Shown here in pieces: positions 8,101 to 14,423 of a DNA stretch of 64,000 nucleotides. Position 1 is the stretch's first letter. Each line of letters opens with the position of its first letter. Source of the DNA: Ancylobacter rudongensis (GTDB lineage: Bacteria > Pseudomonadota > Alphaproteobacteria > Rhizobiales > Xanthobacteraceae); assembly GCF_900100155.1 (NCBI RefSeq), contig NZ_FMTP01000003.1, positions 62,001-126,000 of the forward strand. Reading direction: 5' to 3'. A program made the translations under genes and the position numbers. The notes under the pieces are model-generated. The model saw only the letters and a list, made by a program, of their open reading frames with translations, did not search any database and was not told the origin of the DNA.

Positions 8101-11089
8101 AGAAGCCGGTGTCGGATTCGTCCAGGAAGTCGAGCTGGGCATTGCCGAAGGTGGCGTCGAGCGTGCCGGAGAAGTCGAACTGCGTGGTGTTCGCGTCCGG
8201 CGCCTGGGTGAAGATGCCGCCGGCCTTGGCGCCGCCGAGCGCCGCGACCTGCTCGGCCGTGAGCACGCCCTCGGTGAACGACACGCTGTTCACATAGGCG
8301 TCGGACATTTCGCCGTCCTCGTCGGCGAACAGCAGGAAGCCCTTCTCGCCATCGAGCTGGAAACGCTCGGCATCCACCACCCGCGAGCCGATGAGGGTGC
8401 CGTTCAGATATTTGCTGAGGGTGACGGTGCCGTCCGGGCCCTGGTCCACCACCAGCGCGATGCGCTGCCACTCGCCATAGGCGAAGGCGCCGTCATAGCC
8501 GCCGCCGCCGAGCTCGGCCATGCCGGTGCCGTTGTTGCGGCGGATGAAGACGTCGCCGTCGCTGGTGTTGCTGGGGTCGGTCTGCAGCAGCGAGATGTAG
8601 CGGCCCTGGCCATCGGGAACCAGCACGTCCATGACGAGGCTGTATTCGGTGATGACGTCGTCATCGCCGGCCGGCGTCACCACGAAGCCCTGCTTTTCCT
8701 TCGGCGCGGGGAAGAACATCACCTGGTCGTCGCCGCCCGGCAGTTCGGGAATGCCGTAGGAGGCCGCCGTGCCGATGGTGGTCAGCGCTTCCAGCGCATC
8801 ACCCTTCTTGTCGACGATGGTGAGCGTGCCCGCGCCGAGGCTGGCGGCGATGTCGCCATTGAAGTCGAACTGCACGGTGCGCCCGTCGCTCACTGCGGCG
8901 AGCGGGCCGTCGGCCTTGGCGCCGCCCATATCGGCGATCTCGCTGGCGCTGAACACCCGGTCGGAGAACACGACGCTGTTGAGGTGCCCGTAGCCGCTTT
9001 CGCCATTGTCGTCGGCGAGCAGGTAGAAGCCGCCCTCGCCGTCGATCTTCAGCCGGTCCATCGCCACCACCTGCGAGCCGACGAAGGCGCCGTCGATATA
9101 TTTGCTCAGCGTTGCGGTGGCGTCGTCGATCTTCTCGACGGTCAGCGCGATGCGGTGCCACTGGCCATAGGTGATGGTGCCATGGGCGCCGCGCAGGATT
9201 TCCAGCGTGCCGGTGCCGTTGTTCTTGTTCTCGATGAAGATGACGCCGTCTTCGGTATTTTCGAGGTCGTTCTGGAACAGCGAGAAATAGGCGCCCTGGC
9301 CGTCATAGACCATCAGGTCCATCATCAGCGTGTAGGATTCGAAGTCCTCGCCGGCGGACGGTTCGAAGCCCGGCTGCACGTGGTAATACTGGGTGCCTTC
9401 GAGCGGCGGGAAAGAGAGCACGCCGGCATCGCCGCCCGCCAGCGCCGGAGCGCCGGCCTGCGAGGCGGTCTCAAGGACGGTCGTGTTCGCCAGCAGCGGC
9501 CGCACCGTGGTCCAGCCGCTAGCGTCGCCATCGTTGAAATTGTCGACCAGCAAGGTGCGATCGCCGCTGACGACGACGCGGATTTCGTCGCGCGTCACCA
9601 CGCCGGCGCGGTCCTCGACCTCAAGCGTCAGCTTGTGGCTGCCGACCTCGAAGGAGACGGTCGGCTTCTGGCCGGTGGCGACCACCTGGCCGTCCTTGTC
9701 GAGCCAGCGATATTCGACGATCGCGTCGTTCGGGTTGCGCGAGGCGCTCGCATCGAGCACCACCGCGCCCTCATCGGCGCCGGCCGTGGCGGTGGCGAAG
9801 ATGTCGTCGCCGGCATCGGCCAGCGCCTGCGGCGTCACCGGGCCGAGATCGAGCCCGTCGAGCACCTGTTCGTGCTCCTTGTAGTCGCCCTGCAGCTCGC
9901 CTTCGGTGCGCCCGCCGGTGAGATAGCTGTCGAATTCGGTGAAATAGGTTTCGGTCGAGATGGTGCCGGCTTCCGGGTCGACCACGACCAGGCGGATGGC
10001 GCCATTGCCGCCGCGCCCGCCATTGATCTCGTTGGCGACGCCGTTCTGGTAGTTCACCAGCATCTGGTGCACCGGCTGGCCATACTGGTTGTAGCTGGTC
10101 ACGGTCTCGGCGCCGTCGCCGAAGATGTGGCCCGAGAACGTCATCGCCACATTCGGGTACTTGCTGGCCAGCTCGCGCCAGATGGTCTCGCCATCATTGG
10201 GGTTTTCGAGCGTGTTGCCCATGCCGTAGTCGTAGCCGGTGCCCTCTTTGAACAGCGGCGAGCCGAGCGGGTCGTGGCGGCCGGCGAAGTTGGTCATCGA
10301 GTGGTTGGCGATGATGACACGGTGGTCGGCATGCGCCTCGATGACATCGCCGGCCCAGCGCAGCACGTCGTCGCGCACGCCGAATTCCATCGACATGACC
10401 AGCCACTTGGTGCCGTCAGGCGCGGTGAAGGTATGGTAGTTGTTCTTGGAGCTTTCCGGCTCCTGGTCATAGACGCCACCAAAGGTGGGGCTGGTGGCGG
10501 CCTGCTTCTCCGGCGAGAACAGGTCGTCGAGATAGACCGAGCTGTGGTCGTTGGCGCGGCCCTGGTCGCTCTGGTCGTGGTTTCCCGGCAGCAGCGAATA
10601 GGGGATCTTGCCGTCGAGCTTGCGCAGCGCCTCCTCGGCGATCGCCCAGTTTTCCGCCGTGTTGCGCTGGGTGATGTCGCCGACATGGATGGCGAACTCG
10701 ATGCCCAAGCTTTCCTGGTGATCGACCAGCCACTGGGTCATGTCGCCGAAGATGTGGTTGAGGTCCGCGTTGGACGTGTAGTCCTGCGTGTCGGGCATCA
10801 CCGCGATGGTGAAGGCGCTCTCGCTGGCCACGCGCAGACGCACATTCTCCACCGCCGTGGCGCCGTCGGCGTCGGTCGCGGTGATCTTGAGGTCGGTGTA
10901 GCCAAGCGTGTCGAGAAAATCGATGGTCAGCGCGCTGCCCTCGATCCGGACCGCGGCGACCGCGGGATCGCTGCTCTCGATCGTGTAGGTGAGGCCGTTG
11001 CCGCCGAACACGTCATCCAGATCGATGACGCGATCTTCCGAGCCGCGCTTCGCCATGAAGTCGAGGATGGGGCTGACAATGCTGGTCAT
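5102..11089 (-). CDS. Giant secreted RTX protein with calcineurin-like phosphoesterase domain
   Basis: A 1995-residue multidomain protein. In order: Ig-like N-terminus (1-90); metallophosphoesterase (about 95-390) with PDTQDY, HVGDIT, PGNHDQ, IIANHSM and FSGHIFGDG metal motifs; a PKD-like domain (about 425-510); several concanavalin/LamG-like modules (about 515-1470); three cadherin-like Ig repeats (about 1475-1760); a block of GGxGxDxLxGG calcium-binding nonapeptides; and a C-terminus ending DDFSFV, typical of type I secretion signals. There is no Sec signal peptide. A TTG three codons upstream keeps the frame open, but ATG 11089 matches the start of the paralog (MTSIVSPILDF against MVTITNPILDF). 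It is probably a secreted or surface-held phosphatase or phosphodiesterase; its substrate is unknown. The first motif carries Gln where the common family has His (DxQ, not DxH). Confidence 0.95.
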   Translation of the reverse strand: MTSIVSPILDFMAKRGSEDRVIDLDDVFGGNGLTYTIESSDPAVAAVRIEGSALTIDFLDTLGYTDLKITATDADGATAVENVRLRVASESAFTIAVMPDTQDYTSNADLNHIFGDMTQWLVDHQESLGIEFAIHVGDITQRNTAENWAIAEEALRKLDGKIPYSLLPGNHDQSDQGRANDHSSVYLDDLFSPEKQAATSPTFGGVYDQEPESSKNNYHTFTAPDGTKWLVMSMEFGVRDDVLRWAGDVIEAHADHRVIIANHSMTNFAGRHDPLGSPLFKEGTGYDYGMGNTLENPNDGETIWRELASKYPNVAMTFSGHIFGDGAETVTSYNQYGQPVHQMLVNYQNGVANEINGGRGGNGAIRLVVVDPEAGTISTETYFTEFDSYLTGGRTEGELQGDYKEHEQVLDGLDLGPVTPQALADAGDDIFATATAGADEGAVVLDASASRNPNDAIVEYRWLDKDGQVVATGQKPTVSFEVGSHKLTLEVEDRAGVVTRDEIRVVVSGDRTLLVDNFNDGDASGWTTVRPLLANTTVLETASQAGAPALAGGDAGVLSFPPLEGTQYYHVQPGFEPSAGEDFESYTLMMDLMVYDGQGAYFSLFQNDLENTEDGVIFIENKNNGTGTLEILRGAHGTITYGQWHRIALTVEKIDDATATLSKYIDGAFVGSQVVAMDRLKIDGEGGFYLLADDNGESGYGHLNSVVFSDRVFSASEIADMGGAKADGPLAAVSDGRTVQFDFNGDIAASLGAGTLTIVDKKGDALEALTTIGTAASYGIPELPGGDDQVMFFPAPKEKQGFVVTPAGDDDVITEYSLVMDVLVPDGQGRYISLLQTDPSNTSDGDVFIRRNNGTGMAELGGGGYDGAFAYGEWQRIALVVDQGPDGTVTLSKYLNGTLIGSRVVDAERFQLDGEKGFLLFADEDGEMSDAYVNSVSFTEGVLTAEQVAALGGAKAGGIFTQAPDANTTQFDFSGTLDATFGNAQLDFLDESDTGFWKVKGSVHSRKNDDASIDAPEGALYYSQDNPDKILVWNDPAALAWKDYVFDVTIRSTDDDVIGTVFYYADESNYYRLELDGEGYSRQLIKVQDGVETVLASVTGGYRFNDEMELRVAVVNGEITVLLDDVNVFGGPVVDSAPLAGGTIGVLSSNQKSAIFDNVAVNEVALAAHGAGDMRSIDRDGDGFATVALSASGSFGPDAIVSYRWLLDGEEIGTGKEAVLTLPVGTKGVTLEVTDAAGKTSRDHVKVDVVGADKVLVSEGFAGGTLAGWTIVDEGTLGGASDWQLRDGKLYQMSDIHSRQLISNGNASDPDPWNRGWSPLGDGYNALRKGTYALYNAPEAAEWSDYSVEVTIVTPDDDGLGILLHYQDPQNYYKMELDREGGLWQLRSMVDGYEKTLAQVPGRYVSGEPIHLRVDTVDGKMQAYVNGEPVFAYDIEDHNLEAGTVGLYSWGSAGVAFDDLSVVSLADAPVQPGDNTAPEAANDNGFSLASGSSLMLAAALLLANDLDADADELVLVSVQEAIGGTVALDDAGNVLFKATPGFSGTASFSYTVSDGKGGTDKATVTLNVEAAANRTPDALDDRLYVLEEAVVTLAASSLLANDTDADGDTLTLVSVQGATHGTVALVDGKVVFTPADGFTGAASFTYTVSDGKGGQDTAKVVVNVQPRPNAAPVAQNDGGFTVTAGLALSLAAAALLVNDTDADADTLSIVSVQAATHGTVALVDGKVVFTAAAGYEGEASFTYTVADGQGGTSTATVTLAVEAAEVEEPGHEGWQHGTAGDDVLGGPSTESVRIFGDAGDDIIRGGLRDDQLDGGEGSDLLRGGIGHDRLAGGAGDDVLEGGVGNDRLEGGDGDDELRGGIGSDTLEGGDGDDVLEGGIGNDALDGGSGDDELKGGLGRDRLEGGEGDDVLSGGIGRDVFVFGANSGADIITDFRSGQDSIELQGLDFETFDQVLAAMVDTDEGVVLQLDASGETFVLIEHATRSGFGADDFSFV
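5326..5762 (-). repeat. RTX calcium-binding nonapeptide repeat array (within CDS)
   Basis: The DNA encodes consecutive GGxGxDxLx units (for example GGAGDDVLEGG, GGDGDDELRGG, GGIGSDTLEGG). They form one array of paired nonapeptides just before the C-terminal export signal. In this protein family such arrays fold as a beta-roll on binding external calcium, which drives export and folding outside the cell. At DNA level the units are imperfect tandem repeats. Confidence 0.9.
5800..6670 (-). repeat. Three tandem cadherin-like Ig repeats (within CDS)
   Basis: Three consecutive modules of about 95 residues share the pattern NxAPxAxxD...LLANDxDADxDxLxLVSVQ...HGTVALVDGKVVFT...FTYTVSDGxGG. The two repeats nearest the RTX block carry almost the same DNA around 5905-5950 and 6190-6240 (the VALVDGKVVFT segment), which suggests recent duplication or gene conversion. 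Modules of this type usually act as stalks or adhesion spacers. Confidence 0.85.
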
Positions 11090-11160
11090 TGTTTTCAATT
11101 CCCATTGTATACGCGCCCGATAGTGCGCATTGCATGGGCATCGGAAGTAGTTTTCCTACG

Positions 11161-11220
11161 TGACAGCTTGTTGAATAACTTGGGTCCCGCGCCATTCCGA
11201 TAAACAATGGGCGGTATCGA
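11161..11220 (-). promoter_or_regulatory. Upstream block of the RTX gene matching the paralog's upstream region
   Basis: TGACAGCTTGTTGAA (11161) and AACAATGGGCGGTATCGA (11203) match the two elements found at 679 and 721 upstream of the truncated paralog, again 42 bases apart. It lies about 70-130 bases ahead of the ATG. I could not identify a confident -35/-10 pair in it. The rest of the 11090-11369 spacer shows no other clear feature. Confidence 0.45.
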
Positions 11221-11369
11221 CATTCTCGATAAGACCCGGATTCTGCCGTGTCTTCCGTTGGCCTCGCCAGATGGACTGACGGACGAGACCGCAACCCTCG
11301 GTTAGGCGAGAGGCGTTGGCCGATCGCGCGGGGTGGAAGGACAGCGCGGCCGGGGCTCCTGCCGAGGCC

Positions 11370-12263
11370 TCAGCGGCTGAGAACCGCGCCGGCCGCCGCA
11401 CAGACCGCCTCTGTCAGCTGGCGCAGCGCGCGGGTCTGGAGGCGGATCACCGTCCAGTAGAGCGGCACATCGACCCGTTGCGCCGGCACCAGTTCCACCA
11501 GCCGGCCGGCGGCGAGGTGGTCCTCCACCATCACGGTCGGGTGCATGCCCCAGCCCAGCCCGACCCGCGTCATGTCGAGGAAGCCGTGGGTCGAGGGCAC
11601 CCAATGCACCGGGCCGAGCGTCTCGGTGCCCAGGGCCGCCCGCGCCCAGCGCGCCTGCAGGAAATCCCGCCGGTCGAAGCGCAGGCAGGGCGCCGTCTCC
11701 AGCGCGGCGGCGGTGACGCCGGCAGGGAAATAGCGCGCGTCGAAATCCGGGCTGGCGCAGGCGGCATAGCGCAGCGCCCCGAGCGGGATCGTCCGGCAGC
11801 CCTGCACCGGCTCGCGCTCGGCGGTCACAGCGGCCAGCACCTCGCCGGCGCGCAGCCGGGTGGCGGTGTGGGCCTCATCGTCGAGGGCGAGATCCAGCGA
11901 CACCTGCGCCACCCGCCCGAAGGCGGCGGCAGCGGCGGGAAACCAGGTGGCGAGGCTGTCGGCATTCACCGCCAGGGGCAGCGTCAGCCGCTCGCCCGCG
12001 CCGGCGGCGATGCTGCCGAGCGTCGGCGCCAGATCGTGCTCAAGCAGGCGCACACGATCGAGATGGGCACAGAGGCTGCGGCCAAGCTCGGTCGCCTCGC
12101 AGGGCTGGCTGCGGATGATGAGGATCGCGCCGAGCCGCTCCTCAAGCCCGCGCACCCGCTGCGAGACGGCGGACGGGGTGATGGCGAGCGCGGCGGCGGC
12201 GCGCTCGAACGAGCCTTCCCGCACCACGGCGGCGACAGCGGCAAGGGCGGGGTAATCCAGCAT
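11370..12263 (-). CDS. argP: ArgP/LysG-type LysR regulator of a basic amino acid exporter
   Basis: A 297-residue LysR protein with an N-terminal HTH (GSFERAAAALAITPSAVSQRV, residues about 17-37) and an effector domain. The opening MLDYPALAAVAAVVREGSFERAA and the length match the ArgP (IciA)/LysG group. Members of that group sense arginine or lysine and activate a divergent LysE/ArgO exporter, which is exactly the neighbour here (73 bp away, opposite strand). Two near-identical 11-mers lie between the genes. Family and context agree well; the actual co-effector is inferred. Confidence 0.9.
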   Translation of the reverse strand: MLDYPALAAVAAVVREGSFERAAAALAITPSAVSQRVRGLEERLGAILIIRSQPCEATELGRSLCAHLDRVRLLEHDLAPTLGSIAAGAGERLTLPLAVNADSLATWFPAAAAAFGRVAQVSLDLALDDEAHTATRLRAGEVLAAVTAEREPVQGCRTIPLGALRYAACASPDFDARYFPAGVTAAALETAPCLRFDRRDFLQARWARAALGTETLGPVHWVPSTHGFLDMTRVGLGWGMHPTVMVEDHLAAGRLVELVPAQRVDVPLYWTVIRLQTRALRQLTEAVCAAAGAVLSR

Positions 12264-12265
12264 GA

Positions 12266-12308
12266 ATGAAGTTTTGCTTCATCAGCCTTAGAAGAACAAG
12301 TTTTACTT
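12266..12308. promoter_or_regulatory. Twin operator-like sites between argP-like and lysE-like genes
   Basis: AAGTTTTGCTT at 12269-12279 and AAGTTTTACTT at 12298-12308 differ at one base and are 29 bp apart. The first sits inside a perfect dyad, ATGAAG-N5-CTTCAT (12266-12282). They fill most of the short divergent spacer, as expected for binding of a LysR-type dimer of dimers. Autorepression is plausible because the first site touches the regulator's start codon region. Confidence 0.6.
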
Positions 12309-12336
12309 CGGTCTCGCCGCGCGCCATCACCCCGGC

Positions 12337-12966
12337 ATGACCACCCTGCTCCTGCCCTTCACCACCGGCTTCCTGCTCTCGGGCGCCCTCATTATCGCCA
12401 TCGGCGCGCAGAACCTGTTCGTGCTGCGGCAGGGGCTGCGGCGCGAACATGTCGGCGCCATCGTGCTGTTCTGCGGCACCGCCGATGCGCTGCTGATCGC
12501 TGCCGGCGTCGCCGGGGTGGGGGCCTTCCTCGCCGCCCTGCCCCAGCTCACCACGCTGCTCGCGCTCGGCGGTGCCGGCTTTCTCGGCTGGTATGGCGTG
12601 CAGGCGCTGCGGCGGATGGCGGCGCCCGAGGCGATGGCGGTCATGGCGGCGGGCGAGACGACGCTCGCCCGGGCGCTGATGGCGACCGCCGGCTTCACCC
12701 TGCTCAACCCGCATGTCTATCTCGACACCGTGCTGCTGATGGGGGCGGCGGGCTCCGCCCAGCCCGAAGCGGTGCGGCCTGTCTTCGTCGCCGGGGCGGC
12801 GCTGGCGAGCTTTTCCTGGTTTGCCGGGCTTGGCTATGGCGCAAGGCTGCTGCGGCCGCTCTTCGCCCGGCCGGCGGCCTGGCGGGTGCTCGACGCCGGC
12901 GTCGGCATCGTCATGCTCACCCTGGCCGCCTCGCTCGTGCTGCGCGCGCTGACCCTGCCGGGCTGA
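12337..12966 (+). CDS. lysE: LysE/ArgO family amino acid exporter
   Basis: A 209-residue inner-membrane protein with about six hydrophobic segments. The first (LLLPFTTGFLLSGALIIAIGAQN) carries the GAQN signature of LysE/ArgO, and TLLNPHVYLDTVLLMG is the conserved mid-protein NPxxxxD motif. It exports basic amino acids (lysine, arginine or toxic analogues) in characterised relatives. It is divergent from the ArgP-type regulator. Lysine versus arginine specificity cannot be told from sequence alone. Confidence 0.92.
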   Translation: MTTLLLPFTTGFLLSGALIIAIGAQNLFVLRQGLRREHVGAIVLFCGTADALLIAAGVAGVGAFLAALPQLTTLLALGGAGFLGWYGVQALRRMAAPEAMAVMAAGETTLARALMATAGFTLLNPHVYLDTVLLMGAAGSAQPEAVRPVFVAGAALASFSWFAGLGYGARLLRPLFARPAAWRVLDAGVGIVMLTLAASLVLRALTLPG

Positions 12967-12967
12967 G

Positions 12968-13012
12968 CCATCGGGCGCACATGGTTGCGGGCCGCCCGCA
13001 CTCCGGCGATGG
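12968..13012 (+). terminator. Hairpin after the exporter gene
   Basis: An inner perfect dyad, TGCGGGC-C-GCCCGCA (12986-13000), is framed by an outer CCATCG (12968-12973) and CGATGG (13007-13012). There is no U-tract. It lies between the exporter stop and the next gene and may act as a terminator or transcript end. Confidence 0.4.
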
Positions 13013-13049
13013 TGGCGCAACAAGAAACGTCACAATCCGGGAGAAGGCG

Positions 13050-14423
13050 GTGAAGCACCGCATATGCGCTCTGGCCCTCATCGGCCTGTGCCTGCTGATC
13101 GCGCAGGCGATGCCGGCCGCTGCCCGCCCGCTGCGGATCGTCACCTCGTTCCCGCCCTCGATGATCGAGCTCTACCGCAAGGCGTTTCAACAGGCGCGGC
13201 CGGATATCGAGGTCGAGTTCGTCCAGCGCAAGACCACCGCCGCCGTGGCGCTGATCACCGGCGGCGAGCGGCTGGAGGCCGACCTGTTCTGGGCCTCGGC
13301 GCCCGATGCGTTCGAGCTGCTGAAGCTGGAGGGCCGGCTCGCCCCGCTCGCCCCGCGCGACACCGGCACCCCGCCTATCGTGGCGGGCTATCCGGTGAAC
13401 GATCCGTCCGGCATGTATCTCGGCTTCGCCCTGTCCGGCTATGGCGTGGTGTGGAACGAGGCCTATCTGGCCCGCCATGGGCTCAGCGTGCCCCAGCGCT
13501 GGCGGGACCTGACCGCGCCGGTCTATCACGGCCATGTCGGCATTTCCTCGCCCTCGCGCTCCGGCACCACCCACCTCATGGTCGAGGCGCTGCTGCAATC
13601 GGAAGGGTGGGAAACCGGCTGGGCGGTGTGGCGGCAGGTGGGGGGCAATCTCGCCACCGTCACCGCCCGCAGCTTCGGGGTGGCGGCGGGCGTGTCGCGC
13701 GGGCGGTTCGGGGTGGGCATCACCATCGATTTCCTCGCCCAGCCGACGGAGCTGGATGCCGGGCCGGTGCGCTTCAGCTTTCCCGAACAGAAGGTGTTCA
13801 CTCCCGCCAGCATCGCCCTGCTCAAGGATGCGGTGAATGGGGAGGCCGCGAACGCCTTTGTCGATTTCCTGCTGTCGGTGCCCGGCCAGCTTCTGCTGCT
13901 GGACCCCAAAATCGACCGCCAGCCGATCCGCCCGGAATTCTATGCCGATGGCGCCACAGACGGCCCCAACCCCTTCGCGCTGGGCGACGAGGCGGCGACC
14001 TGGAGCTTCGACGCCGGCCGCTCCGCGCAACGCTATGAGCTGATCAACATCCTGTTTGACGAGATCATCACCTTCCCGCTCAGCGACGCCGCCGAGATCT
14101 GGCGCACCATCTACGAGGTCGAGGCGGCGCTGCTGGCCGCGCCCGACACCGACGCCGCCCGCGAGGTGACGCGGGCACGGGCGCTGCTGGCGCAGATGCC
14201 GTTCGGCGAGACCGAGGCCGCCCGCCTCGCCAGCGAGGTCAAGCTGGTGCGGGTGCCGCGCGGCCTGCCGGCCTCGGCGGAACAGACCGCGCTGACCGCG
14301 CGCATCCAGGCATGGACCGCGCAGAATCTGGGCGAGGCGCGCGCGGCCGCCGAGGCCGGACGGCGGCATCTGGTCGATCGCGGGCGGCTGCCGGCGCTGC
14401 GGTCGGGCAAGGCCGCGCCGTGA
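13050..14423 (+). CDS. pgtC: PgtC-like periplasmic binding protein of a signalling operon
   Basis: A 457-residue secreted solute-binding protein with a signal peptide (VKHRICALALIGLCLLIAQA, cleavage near AAA-RP). GTG 13050 is chosen because GGGAG sits just upstream and it places the signal peptide at the N-terminus. It is clearly paralogous to the transport binding protein at 17931: both have VTSF, DLFWASAPDAFE, a Y-P-x-NDP stretch, SGYG, SGTTHL and RSFGV. It precedes and overlaps a sensor kinase gene and a sigma-54 activator gene, the layout of Salmonella pgtC-pgtB-pgtA (phosphoglycerate sensing). The inferred role is ligand-loaded signalling to the kinase rather than transport. Confidence 0.85.
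   Translation: MKHRICALALIGLCLLIAQAMPAAARPLRIVTSFPPSMIELYRKAFQQARPDIEVEFVQRKTTAAVALITGGERLEADLFWASAPDAFELLKLEGRLAPLAPRDTGTPPIVAGYPVNDPSGMYLGFALSGYGVVWNEAYLARHGLSVPQRWRDLTAPVYHGHVGISSPSRSGTTHLMVEALLQSEGWETGWAVWRQVGGNLATVTARSFGVAAGVSRGRFGVGITIDFLAQPTELDAGPVRFSFPEQKVFTPASIALLKDAVNGEAANAFVDFLLSVPGQLLLLDPKIDRQPIRPEFYADGATDGPNPFALGDEAATWSFDAGRSAQRYELINILFDEIITFPLSDAAEIWRTIYEVEAALLAAPDTDAAREVTRARALLAQMPFGETEAARLASEVKLVRVPRGLPASAEQTALTARIQAWTAQNLGEARAAAEAGRRHLVDRGRLPALRSGKAAP

Noticed and set aside
5069-11203. A 2044-codon open frame on the plus strand, antisense to the RTX gene
   Set aside because: Its product is rich in Ala, Val, Gly, His and Arg without domains. It mirrors the strong third-position GC bias of the real minus-strand gene, whose product has clear metallophosphoesterase, cadherin and RTX motifs.
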